From: Sagittula stellata E-37
GTDB taxonomy: Bacteria > Pseudomonadota > Alphaproteobacteria > Rhodobacterales > Rhodobacteraceae
Assembly: GCF_039724765.1 (NCBI RefSeq)
Contig: NZ_CP155729.1
Coordinates: 124,001-188,000 of the forward strand
Reading direction: 5' to 3'
DNA length: 64,000 nt
This document shows, in pieces, positions 1 to 8,074 of the stretch (positions within the stretch are counted from its first letter, which is position 1; every line of letters starts with the position of its first letter). The notes under the pieces were generated by a model. It had not been told where the DNA came from. It saw only the letters and a program-made list of their open reading frames with translations, and did not search any database. Made by a program: the position numbers and the translations under genes.

Positions 1-50
1 AAATTGTCGATGCAACGGTCGCGCTGCATCAACGCAGGCAAAAGGTTACC

Positions 51-84
51 AACCGGCCGGTTCGACCGCCTCAACCGGCCGGTT
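51..84. promoter_or_regulatory. Tandem palindromic operator-like repeat
   Basis: Two identical perfect 12-bp palindromes (AACCGGCCGGTT) lie at 51-62 and 73-84, offset by 22 bp, close to two helical turns. They sit inside a looser outer inverted repeat (GGTTACC at 44-50, GGTAAC at 89-94). The half-site AACCG/CGGTT matches the palindrome in front of the TetR gene at 5422-5433, so this is probably a TetR-type operator for a gene lying to the left of the window. No T-tract follows, which argues against a terminator. The regulator is inferred. Confidence 0.45.
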
Positions 85-289
85 CACCGGTAACGGCCAG
101 GCAACCAAAGTGAAGATCTTCATGCACCCTTGTGGACGGACGCGCCCGCGCCGCCACATCTGGCCTGCGCGCGCCCCGTTACTCTACCGGGCGCACCATG
201 CAAGAAGACCGGGTGTTACCGCGCGTTCACCAGTTCGGCCAGATGGCCGTCCGGGCGCCATTGTAGCCGCATTGGAAACGATCAGGCCC

Positions 290-676
290 TCAGGACGTTT
301 CCAGGCAATGCCGCCGGAACGCTCTCTTCAGCATGTCCAGTTCCGCGCGCAGCAGATCGACCTCGGCCCGGATGTCGTCGCCCAGCGCCTCACCCGAGAT
401 CAGAGAGAAGCTCTGCAACACCGCGTTCGTGGACGCATCGGTGATCAGAAAGGTCTGCACGCCGTCGCCGATCGCTTCGGGTGGAACCGGCACCTGCAAC
501 AACCAATGCGCGCCCGTTTCCCGCGCCTTGCCCGCGACTTCGGTCACCATCACACCGGCCACCGGCTCATCGTTCAGCGTCACTTCGACGTCCGGGGCCG
601 CAGCGCCTTCCGTGCTCAGAACCCCTTCCCAGAGCCCTTCCCGGAACCGTGTCTTCGTCAGGGTGAATGCGCTCAT
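290..676 (-). CDS. Conserved hypothetical protein, 128 aa
   Basis: A soluble protein of unknown function. Residues 1-90 are rich in short beta-like stretches (EVTLND, VMVTEVAG, HWLLQVPVP), and the last 35 residues form a charged amphipathic helix of leucine heptad character (VDLLRAELDMLKRAF). It has no signal peptide or membrane segment. It lies 22 bp downstream of the DUF6478-like gene on the same strand, with an AAGGAGG-type site before its ATG, so the two are probably co-transcribed. I recall similar small proteins beside that gene in Rhodobacterales, but I know no function. The coding call is firm; the role is unknown. Confidence 0.75.
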   Translation of the reverse strand: MSAFTLTKTRFREGLWEGVLSTEGAAAPDVEVTLNDEPVAGVMVTEVAGKARETGAHWLLQVPVPPEAIGDGVQTFLITDASTNAVLQSFSLISGEALGDDIRAEVDLLRAELDMLKRAFRRHCLETS

Positions 677-698
677 GCTTCGGCCTCCTTCCGGCGGG

Positions 699-1475
699 TC
701 ACAGCGCCGCGCGCTTGCGGCGGCTGAACGTCAGATCGCGAAGGATCACCTGGTTCATCTCCGGCCCTTCGAAGATCAGGTCGAGCCAGATCTTTTCCAC
801 CCGCTTCTCGTTCAGCTTGGTGTAGGCAAGGTCGAATTCGACGTGGATCTCTTCTTCGTTTAGCGGCAGTTCGCGAACGATCTGTTCCGTGTTCGGACCA
901 TGTTTGATGTTCAGTCTTGCAAAGATTTCAAGGGGTTTCTCCATCTCCACGATGGTCTCGATCCGGATCAGGTGGCTGCGTTTCAACCCCTGCGACGCCT
1001 CCTGCGGCAGGTCGATGGCCAGCGACAGGTAGGACCCGTCGAAGCGGAAGACATCCATCCGCAGACCATAGGCCGCGAGATCCGCCTCCCGCATGTTGCG
1101 GATCTGGCGCAGAGTCAGCTCCGAGTGGACGCAGTCGTGAAAGAGCGTGGCTTCCCCGCCCAACATGCTTTGCGTCTCGACCGACGAGATGCCCGGCGTC
1201 CGCAGCGGCCCGCACCACAGTTCCGGCCGCCAGGACCAATCGGCATCGACCGGGCGCGGAAAGGCCTGATTGCCGATCATCGGCAGGGCCAGCCGCTCTT
1301 CCGCGACGTGGATCAGCCGGTCGAGCTGGGCGCGGAGGCGCCGGGCCCGGTTGCGGCTTTCCCGCAGAGCGGCAATATCCATGTCCGGGGCCGCATGCGC
1401 CGCCTGCGACCAGCGCCTCAGACCCGCGGCAAAGACCAACTTGTCCAGCAATCCCTGCCGCTGCCCTGTTTTCAT
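699..1475 (-). CDS. DUF6478-like family protein, 258 aa
   Basis: This resembles a Rhodobacterales-restricted family that I recall as DUF6478. It has a basic N-terminal helix (residues 1-60, rich in Arg), a central region with a conserved-looking HDC motif, and a C-terminal beta-rich half containing KHGPNTEQIVRELPL and ending in a basic RRKRAAL tail. There is no signal peptide or transmembrane segment, and no enzymatic motif I can name. It is the first gene of a probable two-gene operon with the 128-aa gene downstream. The family label comes from memory; the function is not known. Confidence 0.7.
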   Translation of the reverse strand: MKTGQRQGLLDKLVFAAGLRRWSQAAHAAPDMDIAALRESRNRARRLRAQLDRLIHVAEERLALPMIGNQAFPRPVDADWSWRPELWCGPLRTPGISSVETQSMLGGEATLFHDCVHSELTLRQIRNMREADLAAYGLRMDVFRFDGSYLSLAIDLPQEASQGLKRSHLIRIETIVEMEKPLEIFARLNIKHGPNTEQIVRELPLNEEEIHVEFDLAYTKLNEKRVEKIWLDLIFEGPEMNQVILRDLTFSRRKRAAL

Positions 1476-1638
1476 TCCGTGCCGTGTCCCCGAGCGTCTT
1501 TTGCATCTTCCGAATACGACCGTTCGTTTCGGGTTCGGAAACCAGTATGGCTTAGACGTACGTTCGGATAAACGCGAAAAACCACAATATTCCTATGCTT
1601 TTCCTTGTACTCACCCGCGCGGCGGCTTCACCCTTCCT

Positions 1639-2220
1639 TCACGGACTGGCGCGTACGATAAGGTCACGCACCTGCCTCAGCATCCGCGCCCCGTCGCGAC
1701 CGGCCAGGGCATCGCCCTCCGGCGCGTAAAGCGCAAGACCGATCATGTGACCGCCTTGAAGGAAGGCACCGCGCCAGTACCGCTTGTCGCCCTCGCTCAG
1801 CATCTTGTCGCCGCCGCCTCCAAGGTGGGCCAGCGCAAGCCCGTCCTGCTCATAGGCCCCCAGCAACGGCGCGCCGGCGGCCTTCGCCAAGGCAGCCGGG
1901 TCCGGCACGACGCCCTCCGGGTCCTTCGGTCCCACGGTTACCGTCACGATCGCCGGCGGCACGTTGTAGCCGGTCTGCCCCCCCGACAGTATAAAGCACG
2001 ACGCGATCACGGCGACGCCCTGTCCGTTGCGAGACCGTGAGGTTTCCGGATCTATGCAATAACCTTCCGGCCCCCTCACCACGACGGCGCCCCCCGCGAG
2101 GGCGATCTTTTCCGGCGGTGGTGTGCTGCCCGACGACGCCGCCGTCAGGCCCCCGTCCGGCATGTCGCAGGCGGCCAGCCAAAGCGTCGCCGCAAGGACC
2201 GAGAGGAACGTTCCCCGCAT
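1639..2220 (-). CDS. Predicted lipoprotein, 193 aa
   Basis: The start was set at the ATG at 2218-2220 because it opens a clear lipoprotein signal: a basic MRGTF start, a hydrophobic stretch and a lipobox ending LAAC at about residue 17. An upstream extension in the same frame is just a shadow of ilvD. The mature part carries an alternating Gly/Ala-rich region and no motif I recognise. It starts five bases after the ilvD stop on the same strand, so it is probably translated from the ilvD transcript. A role in branched-chain amino acid synthesis is not implied by its sequence. It is probably anchored in the outer or inner membrane facing the periplasm. Confidence 0.7.
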   Translation of the reverse strand: MRGTFLSVLAATLWLAACDMPDGGLTAASSGSTPPPEKIALAGGAVVVRGPEGYCIDPETSRSRNGQGVAVIASCFILSGGQTGYNVPPAIVTVTVGPKDPEGVVPDPAALAKAAGAPLLGAYEQDGLALAHLGGGGDKMLSEGDKRYWRGAFLQGGHMIGLALYAPEGDALAGRDGARMLRQVRDLIVRASP

Positions 2221-2225
2221 CGTCG

Positions 2226-3959
2226 TCAGAGATCGGCGTAGACGTGTTTCTCCGCCTTGCCACCTGGATGGGTGACGGCGCCTTTGTATGTCTCCCCAAC
2301 GAGTTGCGCATATTTCCACAGCGACCCGGAGGCATAGATCGTGTCCCGCGGCCCGCTCCAAGCGTCCTTGCGGGCCGCCAGTTGCTCGTCCGTCAGGTCC
2401 ACGGACAGCTCTCCGGTCTGTGCGTTGATGGTGATGACATCGCCGGTTTCCACCAGCGCGATCGGCCCGCCGTGCGCCGCCTCTGGGCCGACGTGGCCCA
2501 CGCAGAAACCGCGCGTCGCACCGGAAAAGCGGCCGTCGGTGATCAGTGCAACCTTCTTGCCCATACCCTGCCCGGACAGGGCGGCGGTGGTAGCCAGCAT
2601 CTCGCGCATGCCGGGGCCGCCTGCGGGGCCCTCGTTGCGGATGACCAGCACCTCGCCCTCCTTGTAGGCGCGCATCTTGACCGCTTCAAAGCAGTCTTCC
2701 TCGCATTCGAAGACACGCGCGGGACCGGTGAACACCTGGTCCTCCGCCGCGATTCCCGCGACCTTCACGATGGCGCCCTGCGGGGCGAGGTTGCCCTTCA
2801 GGCCCACGACGCCGCCGGTCTTGGTGATCGGCGTTTCTATGGGATAGATGACTTTGCCATCGGCCTCGCGCTCGATCAGGTCGAGTTCCTCTCCCATTGA
2901 TCGCCCCGATGCGGTGATGCAGTCCTCGTGGATCAGGCCCGCCTCGCGCAGCTCCTTCATCACAACCGGAACGCCACCGACCTCGTAAAGGTCCTTGGCC
3001 ACATAGTTGCCGCCGGGCTTCAGGTCGACGAAATAGGGTGTGTCGCGGAAGATCTCGCACACGTCGTCTAGGAAGAATTCCAGCCCTGCCTCATGTGCGA
3101 TGGCGGGCAGGTGCAGACCGGCGTTGGTCGAACCGCCGGTGCAGGCGACCACCCGCGCCGCGTTTTCCAGAGACTTCATCGTGACGATGTCGCGGGCGCG
3201 GATGTTGCGCTCCAGCAGGTTCATCACGGCGATGCCGGACGCGGTGCCGTACTGGTCGCGGCTTTCGTAAGGCGCTGGCGCGCCGGAAGAATTCAACAAC
3301 GCAAGGCCGATGGCCTCGGACACGCAGGCCATGGTGTTGGCGGTGAACTGGCCGCCGCAGGCCCCGGCCGAGGGACAGGCCGCCTTCTCGATGGCGCGCA
3401 GTTCCTCGTCGGAGTTGGCGCCCGCCTGGTGCTTGCCCACGGCCTCGAACACGTCCTGAACGGTGATGTCGCGGCCCTGGAACTTGCCCGGCATGATCGA
3501 CCCGCCATAGATGAAGACCGACGGCACATTGAGCCGCACCATTGCCATCATCATCCCGGGCAGTGACTTGTCGCAGCCCGCAAGCCCCACAAGCGCGTCG
3601 TAGCAGTGGCCGCGCATCGTCAGCTCGACCGTATCGGCGATGGCTTCGCGAGAGGCCAGCGAAGCACGCATCCCCTCGTGGCCCATCGCGATGCCGTCGG
3701 TCACGGTGATGGTGGTGAATTCGCGCGGCGTGCCGGAGGCTTCCTTGACACCCAGCTTCACCGCCTGCGCCTGCCGGCTCAGCGAGATGTTGCAGGGCGC
3801 GGCCTCGTTCCAGCAGGTCGCGACACCGATAAGAGGCTGATGGATCTCTTCTTCGCTCAACCCCATGGCGTACATGAAGGAGCGATGCGGCGCGCGGGCG
3901 GGACCCTCAGTGACGTGACGGCTGGGCAGTTTGGTCTTGTCAAACGGACGCTTGAGCAC
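2226..3959 (-). CDS. ilvD: Dihydroxy-acid dehydratase
   Basis: This enzyme dehydrates 2,3-dihydroxy-isovalerate and 2,3-dihydroxy-3-methylvalerate in valine, isoleucine and leucine synthesis (cytoplasm, iron-sulfur cluster, Mg2+). Its 577 aa is family length for the IlvD/Edd family. Cluster-ligand Cys motifs are visible: [11 protein letters not shown] near residue 50, [10 protein letters not shown] near 125 and CPSAGACGG near 195. The C-terminal [15 protein letters not shown] block is also present. The start is GTG at 3959, preceded by GGGAGG at an 8-base spacing. A perfect TGGTATACCA palindrome lies about 70 bp upstream. The lipoprotein gene follows five bases downstream. leuB, another gene of the pathway, is at the far end of the window and is not linked. 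Confidence 0.97.
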   Translation of the reverse strand: MLKRPFDKTKLPSRHVTEGPARAPHRSFMYAMGLSEEEIHQPLIGVATCWNEAAPCNISLSRQAQAVKLGVKEASGTPREFTTITVTDGIAMGHEGMRASLASREAIADTVELTMRGHCYDALVGLAGCDKSLPGMMMAMVRLNVPSVFIYGGSIMPGKFQGRDITVQDVFEAVGKHQAGANSDEELRAIEKAACPSAGACGGQFTANTMACVSEAIGLALLNSSGAPAPYESRDQYGTASGIAVMNLLERNIRARDIVTMKSLENAARVVACTGGSTNAGLHLPAIAHEAGLEFFLDDVCEIFRDTPYFVDLKPGGNYVAKDLYEVGGVPVVMKELREAGLIHEDCITASGRSMGEELDLIEREADGKVIYPIETPITKTGGVVGLKGNLAPQGAIVKVAGIAAEDQVFTGPARVFECEEDCFEAVKMRAYKEGEVLVIRNEGPAGGPGMREMLATTAALSGQGMGKKVALITDGRFSGATRGFCVGHVGPEAAHGGPIALVETGDVITINAQTGELSVDLTDEQLAARKDAWSGPRDTIYASGSLWKYAQLVGETYKGAVTHPGGKAEKHVYADL

Positions 3960-4026
3960 GGCTATTTCCTCCCGGTAATTGTCACATCCGGCATATCCTC
4001 AGTCCCCCAACGGGGCAAGCGAGTCA

Positions 4027-4036
4027 TGGTATACCA
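4027..4036. promoter_or_regulatory. Perfect palindrome upstream of ilvD
   Basis: TGGTATACCA is a perfect 10-bp palindrome in the 103-bp gap between the end of mbfA and the start of ilvD, 68-77 bp upstream of the ilvD start codon. The form TGGT-AT-ACCA resembles operators of FCD-type GntR regulators. Which protein binds here is not shown by the sequence. Confidence 0.35.
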
Positions 4037-4062
4037 AATGTGAAAGGCCGGGAGGCGCGCCT

Positions 4063-5037
4063 CTAGCCCGCGCCGATCAGGGCGCCAGCACCGAACACCA
4101 GCGCCCCGCCAAGCACCACCTGGAAGGCCGCACGCAGGAAAGGCGTCTCCATGAAGCGGTTCTGGATCCAAGCGATGGCCCAAAGCTCGACGAAGACGAC
4201 GATGCTGGCGACGATGGTCGCGGTCCAGAAATGCGGGATGAGGTAGGGCAGCGCGTGGCCCAGACCGCCCAGCGTCGTCATCACACCCGAAGCGATGCCG
4301 CGCTTGACCGGAGACCCACGCCCCGACAGCGCGCCGTCGTCGGAGGCCGCCTCTGTGAAGCCCATCGAAATCCCCGCGCCCACCGAAGCCGCCAGACCCA
4401 CGAGAAAGGTCGTCCAGGTGTTATGCGTCGCAAAGGCCGTGGCAAAGATCGGGGCGAGGGTCGAGACGGAGCCGTCCATCAACCCGGCGAGTCCCGGCTG
4501 CACCCAGGTCAGGAGGAACTGGCGTTTTTCCAGATCGTCCTCCGATTTGCGGGAGTCGGCATCGAGGTGCGTGTCCTCCAACGCCTCGGCGGCCTTCTGG
4601 TGCCCGGCCTCTGCCGCAGCCAGATATCCCAGCAGTTTGCGAGTTCCGGCGTCCGTGGTGCGCTGCGCGGCAGCGATATAGAACCGTTCGGCATCCCGCT
4701 CCATGGCTTCGGCTTCCGTGCGGATCCGTTCGAGGGAGAGGTTCTCCACCAGCCAAACGGGCTTTCGGGCATAGAAACCGGCGACATGTTCGCGGCGGAT
4801 GAGTGGAATGACTTCGCCGAACCGCTTACGGTGCAGTTCGATCAGGGAGGCGCGATGCTGGTCTTCTTCCTGTGCCATGCCGTCGAAAATCGCGGCGGTA
4901 TCTGGGTACTCGGCGCGCAGCCTTTCGCCGTAACTGCGATAAATTCGGGCGTCGTCCTCTTCGGACGAAATCGCCAAGGCCAGCACTTCCTGTTCGGAAA
5001 GATCGCTGAAACGCCGACGCTGCATCGAAAACCGCAT
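4063..5037 (-). CDS. mbfA: Ferritin-like/VIT1 iron exporter MbfA
   Basis: A membrane-bound ferritin that protects against iron and peroxide by exporting iron. The first ~165 residues are a ferritin-like four-helix domain with the iron-ligand pattern of the family (SSEEDDARIY, EEDQHRAS, AAEAGHQ). Residues ~170-324 form a CCC1/VIT1-like membrane domain with several hydrophobic helices (for example GLAASVGAGISMGF). The 324-aa length fits MbfA of rhizobia. AGAGG precedes the ATG by 7 bases. In Agrobacterium and Bradyrhizobium, mbfA is repressed by Irr at low iron; an Irr-type box lies 13 bp upstream of this start, so the same control is likely. Confidence 0.92.
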   Translation of the reverse strand: MRFSMQRRRFSDLSEQEVLALAISSEEDDARIYRSYGERLRAEYPDTAAIFDGMAQEEDQHRASLIELHRKRFGEVIPLIRREHVAGFYARKPVWLVENLSLERIRTEAEAMERDAERFYIAAAQRTTDAGTRKLLGYLAAAEAGHQKAAEALEDTHLDADSRKSEDDLEKRQFLLTWVQPGLAGLMDGSVSTLAPIFATAFATHNTWTTFLVGLAASVGAGISMGFTEAASDDGALSGRGSPVKRGIASGVMTTLGGLGHALPYLIPHFWTATIVASIVVFVELWAIAWIQNRFMETPFLRAAFQVVLGGALVFGAGALIGAG

Positions 5038-5049
5038 GTCACACCTCTC

Positions 5050-5066
5050 TTTAGATCGGTTCTAAA
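5050..5066. promoter_or_regulatory. Irr iron control element (ICE box)
   Basis: TTTAGAT-CGG-TTCTAAA matches the alphaproteobacterial Irr operator (TTTAGAA-N3-TTCTAAA) at 13 of 14 defined positions and lies 13-29 bp upstream of the mbfA start, where a bound repressor would block transcription. Irr represses mbfA under iron limitation in related bacteria. The site is seen directly; its occupancy is inferred. Confidence 0.75.
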
Positions 5067-5169
5067 CTATACGCCGGCGCGCCCGCCGCAAGAACGAATT
5101 CTATGCGTGGCCAATTCGCCGCATTGCAGCATCATACCCTTGACTTCGGCAGATCAATGCAACAAATCT

Positions 5170-5188
5170 AAACCGAACCGTTCAGTTC
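5170..5188. promoter_or_regulatory. Operator-like repeat, copy 1
   Basis: AAACCGAACCGTTCAGTTC is an imperfect palindrome 24 bp upstream of the 58-aa secreted peptide gene. It matches, in inverted orientation and at 15 of 19 positions, the element at 5416-5434 before the TetR gene. Two such matching sites flanking one gene suggest that the TetR regulator controls both itself and the peptide. Confidence 0.5.
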
Positions 5189-5211
5189 ATAAATAACGCC
5201 GGAGATTCTCC

Positions 5212-5388
5212 ATGACACGCCTTGTCACTGCCGCCCTGCTTGCCGCTTCTGTACTCGCTGCACCCGCGTTCGCCGATGTGGGCCCCTCGTTCCTGCCGAA
5301 CCTGACCTTCCCGGACAATGGTCCGAAACCCACAACCTCGACCCAGGGCGAGGTCTGCATCCTGAGCCAGCCCGCCGAATGCAAGTAA
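5212..5388 (+). CDS. Small secreted protein, 58 aa
   Basis: A 58-codon gene beginning MTRLVTAALLAASV, with a typical Sec signal peptide cleaved after AFA (residue ~21). It leaves a mature peptide of about 37 residues rich in Pro and Thr, with two Cys near the C-terminus (EVCILSQPAEC) that could form a disulfide bond in the periplasm. A GGAGA site lies 8 bases upstream of the ATG. Operator-like repeats lie on both sides (5170-5188 and 5416-5434), so it is probably part of the regulon of the downstream TetR-family gene. I do not recognise a family. The signal peptide and clean start make it likely to be real. Confidence 0.7.
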   Translation: MTRLVTAALLAASVLAAPAFADVGPSFLPNLTFPDNGPKPTTSTQGEVCILSQPAECK

Positions 5389-5415
5389 TCATTGTTCAGT
5401 TGCGGCGACTTGCCG

Positions 5416-5434
5416 GAACTGAACCGCGCGGTTT
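5416..5434. promoter_or_regulatory. Operator-like repeat, copy 2
   Basis: GAACTGAACCGCGCGGTTT contains the perfect 12-bp palindrome AACCGCGCGGTT and ends 30 bp before the TetR start codon. It is the reverse complement of the element at 5170-5188 at 15 of 19 positions. A partial third copy (GTTCAGTTG) is seen at 5394-5402. The arrangement is typical of an autoregulating TetR repressor. Confidence 0.5.
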
Positions 5435-5464
5435 ATACATGCCTTCTACCACAGGAGGGGCCAC

Positions 5465-6127
5465 ATGACCGCGGGACGAACTGCAGAAGCCCGGGCTGAC
5501 GAAACGGCCCGGGATCGTGCACAAGACATCCGGAAGGGCCGCAAATACGATCAGGTTCTGGCCGGAGCGCAGGAAGTCTTCATGCGCGACGGTTTCGAAG
5601 GTGCCTCCGTCGACGACATCGCCCGCGAGGCCGGGGTCTCCAAGGCGACGCTCTACAGCTACTTCCCCGACAAGCGCCTGCTTTTTCTGGAGGTGACCTC
5701 GGCCCAGTGCTGCAAGCAGGCGGACGAGGCGCTCTTGGCCATCGATATGACCCACACGCCGGAACACGTTCTGCGCCAGGCCGGGCACCGCATCCTGACC
5801 TTCATACTGTCGGACCTCGGACAACAGATATTCCGCATCTGCGTGGCCGAAGCCGACCGCTTCCCCGAACTTGGCCGCCAGTTCTACCAGTCCGGGCCGA
5901 TGATCGCCAAGCGCGCGCTTTCGGGATATCTGGATGTGGCCCGTACGCGCGGCGAGATCGTCACCGACGACGTGGCGCTGGCTTCGGACCAGTTCGCCGA
6001 AATGTGCAAGGCCGATCTCTGGCCCAAGGCGGTGTTCGGTCTCCAGACGGAGTTTTCCCAATCCGAACGCGACCGGATTGTGGATGGTGCTGTCGCCACC
6101 TTCATGGCACGTTACGGCGCAAAGTGA
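5465..6127 (+). CDS. TetR/AcrR-family transcriptional regulator
   Basis: A DNA-binding repressor of 220 aa. The N-terminal HTH is clear at about residues 30-75 (AQEVFMRDGFEGASVDDIAREAGVSKATLYSYFPDKRLLF). The C-terminal ligand domain has the IFRICVAEADRFPELGRQFY pattern of the AefR-like TetR_C group. An AGGAGGGG site lies before the ATG. It sits between two operator-like repeats that flank the upstream secreted peptide gene, so autoregulation is likely. It is followed after 23 bp by S-formylglutathione hydrolase and the rest of a plus-strand run, suggesting a shared transcript. The effector cannot be read from the sequence; the neighbours make a formaldehyde or ester-related ligand possible, but this is inference. 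Confidence 0.9.
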   Translation: MTAGRTAEARADETARDRAQDIRKGRKYDQVLAGAQEVFMRDGFEGASVDDIAREAGVSKATLYSYFPDKRLLFLEVTSAQCCKQADEALLAIDMTHTPEHVLRQAGHRILTFILSDLGQQIFRICVAEADRFPELGRQFYQSGPMIAKRALSGYLDVARTRGEIVTDDVALASDQFAEMCKADLWPKAVFGLQTEFSQSERDRIVDGAVATFMARYGAK

Positions 6128-6150
6128 CCCCTTCGAAAGGAGCCGCCGCC

Positions 6151-6993
6151 ATGACAAAGGCCATCAAAACCGTATCCGAGAACCGCTGCTTTGGCGGCGT
6201 TCAGGGTGTCTACAGCCACGAGTCCGACGCCACGTCCTGCGAGATGACCTTCGGCCTATTCCTGCCCGAACAGGCGGCGCACGTTCCCGTGCCCGTGCTG
6301 TGGTATCTGTCCGGCCTGACCTGCACGCATGAGAACGCGATGACAAAGGCCGGGGCGCAGGCATGGGCCGCCGAGTACGGTATCGCGCTGGTGTTCCCCG
6401 ACACGTCGCCGCGTGGCGAAGGTGTCGCCAACGACGATGCCTATGACCTCGGCCAGGGCGCGGGTTTCTACGTAAATGCCACACAGGCGCCCTGGGCGCC
6501 GCACTTCCGCATGTGGGACTACGTGGCCGAGGAGCTGCCCGCGCTGATCGGCGCCAACTTCGCCATCGATCCTGAGCGGCAGGCGATCACCGGGCATTCG
6601 ATGGGCGGGCACGGTGCGCTGACGCTTGCCATGTCCCTGCCTGGCCGCTTTGCCTCCGTCTCGGCGTTCGCGCCGATCGCCAACCCGACACAATCCGACT
6701 GGGGGACCAAGCAGCTTGGCGCCTACCTTGGCGATGACAAGGCAGCCTGGGAAAAGCACGACAGCGCGTTGCTGATGCGCGAGAAGGGGTTCGACGGCCC
6801 GGTGCTGATCGACCAGGGATCGAATGACCAGTTCCTCGACCTGCTCAAGCCGGAGGCGCTGGCAGAAGCGATGACCGCCAAACGGCAGGACGGTGTTTTC
6901 CGGATGCAGAAAGGCTACGATCACAGCTATTTCTTCGTGTCGTCGTTCATGGAGGACCACGTCGCCTTCCACGCCGAGGCGATGCTGGGCTGA
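6151..6993 (+). CDS. fghA: S-formylglutathione hydrolase
   Basis: This hydrolyses S-formylglutathione to formate and glutathione, the second step of glutathione-dependent formaldehyde oxidation (cytoplasm). It is a 280-aa esterase D-type alpha/beta hydrolase. The nucleophile elbow [10 protein letters not shown] is near residue 150, the oxyanion region ([11 protein letters not shown]) is near 55, and the C-terminal catalytic His is in YDHSYFF. The start is the ATG at 6151, preceded by GAAAGGAG; the frame continues upstream only as a shadow of the TetR gene. The first enzyme of the pathway is encoded at 27685-28797, about 21 kb away and on the other strand, so the two are not in one operon. Confidence 0.95.
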   Translation: MTKAIKTVSENRCFGGVQGVYSHESDATSCEMTFGLFLPEQAAHVPVPVLWYLSGLTCTHENAMTKAGAQAWAAEYGIALVFPDTSPRGEGVANDDAYDLGQGAGFYVNATQAPWAPHFRMWDYVAEELPALIGANFAIDPERQAITGHSMGGHGALTLAMSLPGRFASVSAFAPIANPTQSDWGTKQLGAYLGDDKAAWEKHDSALLMREKGFDGPVLIDQGSNDQFLDLLKPEALAEAMTAKRQDGVFRMQKGYDHSYFFVSSFMEDHVAFHAEAMLG

Positions 6994-6998
6994 GTACC

Positions 6999-7457
6999 GT
7001 GACCACCCTTTACATCGACGCCGACGCCTGCCCTGTAAAGGACGAGGCCGAGCGCGTGACCACCAGGCACAAGGTGCCGATGAAGCTGGTGTCGAACGGC
7101 GGTATCCGCCCCTCGCGCAACCCCCTGGTGGACATCGTCGTGGTGTCCGCCGGTGCCGACGAGGCGGACATGTGGATCGCCGATCAGGCCGGGCGTGGCG
7201 ACGTGGTGGTGACCAACGACATCCCACTGGCGGCGAAATGCGTGGAGGCCGGGGCACAGGTGCTGCGGCCCGACGGCTCTGCGCTGACCGGCGCCAACAT
7301 CGGCGCGCAACTGGCGATGCGGGACCTGGCTGCCGATCTGCGCGCGGCCGATCCTTTCAGGCAGGGCGGTGGCAAGGCATTCACGAAGGCCGACAGGAGC
7401 CGTTTTCTGGACGCGCTCGACAGGGCGTTGCGCGTGGCTGTGAAGGAACAGCGATGA
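6999..7457 (+). CDS. YaiI/YqxD family protein (DUF188)
   Basis: A 152-aa cytoplasmic protein of the UPF0178 family, a PIN-like fold. The family signature is complete: [12 protein letters not shown] at residues 5-16, a central [13 protein letters not shown], then [13 protein letters not shown] and the C-terminal [14 protein letters not shown]. The conserved Asp residues are compatible with metal binding, and nuclease activity is assumed for the fold but not proven for the family. The start is GTG at 6999, six bases after the fghA stop. Its last bases overlap the HAD gene by ATGA, indicating translational coupling. Confidence 0.92.
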   Translation: MTTLYIDADACPVKDEAERVTTRHKVPMKLVSNGGIRPSRNPLVDIVVVSAGADEADMWIADQAGRGDVVVTNDIPLAAKCVEAGAQVLRPDGSALTGANIGAQLAMRDLAADLRAADPFRQGGGKAFTKADRSRFLDALDRALRVAVKEQR

Positions 7458-8074
7458 CCATTGAAGCCGTGATCTTCGACGTCGGCAACGTGCTGATCGA
7501 ATGGCAGCCCGAACGCTACTACGACCCGAAGATCGGGGCCGACCGCCGCGCCGCGATGTTCGCGGAGGTCGACTTGCACGGGATGAACGACGTCGTCGAC
7601 AGGGGCGCCGATTTTCGCGACACGATCTATGCCTGGGCAAAGAAGTATCCCCGCTGGCAGGAAGAGATCCGCCTGTGGCATGACGACTGGCTGGAAATGG
7701 CCAAACCCGAGATTCCGCATTCCGTCCGCCTGCTGGACGCGTTGAACGCCAAGGGCGTGACGACCTTCGCCCTGACCAACTTCGGCATCGGGACCTGGGC
7801 CATCGCGACCCCGGTCTACGGTTTCCTGAACAGCTTCAGCCATGCGTACGTCTCGGGCCACATGGGCGTGACGAAACCCGACGCGCGTATTTACGAGATG
7901 GTCGAAGAGCACTCCGGCATCGCGCCCGGAAAGCTTCTGTTCACCGACGACCGGGCCGAGAACATCGCGGCTGCCGCTGCGCGCGGCTGGCACACACATC
8001 TGTTCGAGGGACCGCAAGGCTGGGCGGATACGCTGGTGTCCCATAGGCTTCTGACGCCCGACGAAGCGCGGTGA
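7454..8074 (+). CDS. HAD-family hydrolase, 206 aa
   Basis: A haloacid dehalogenase-like phosphatase of the YihX type. Motif I is [10 protein letters not shown] at residues 8-17, which has Asp at the nucleophile position but Gly-Asn in place of the second Asp, as is usual in this subfamily. Motif II is FALTNFG, the motif III Lys is in [11 protein letters not shown], and motif IV is [13 protein letters not shown]. The cap is a short helical insert around residues 20-90. The substrate is probably a small sugar phosphate or similar, but cannot be specified. It overlaps the upstream gene by ATGA and the downstream hydrolase by GTGA, so it belongs to a tightly coupled operon. Confidence 0.9.
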   Translation: MTIEAVIFDVGNVLIEWQPERYYDPKIGADRRAAMFAEVDLHGMNDVVDRGADFRDTIYAWAKKYPRWQEEIRLWHDDWLEMAKPEIPHSVRLLDALNAKGVTTFALTNFGIGTWAIATPVYGFLNSFSHAYVSGHMGVTKPDARIYEMVEEHSGIAPGKLLFTDDRAENIAAAAARGWHTHLFEGPQGWADTLVSHRLLTPDEAR

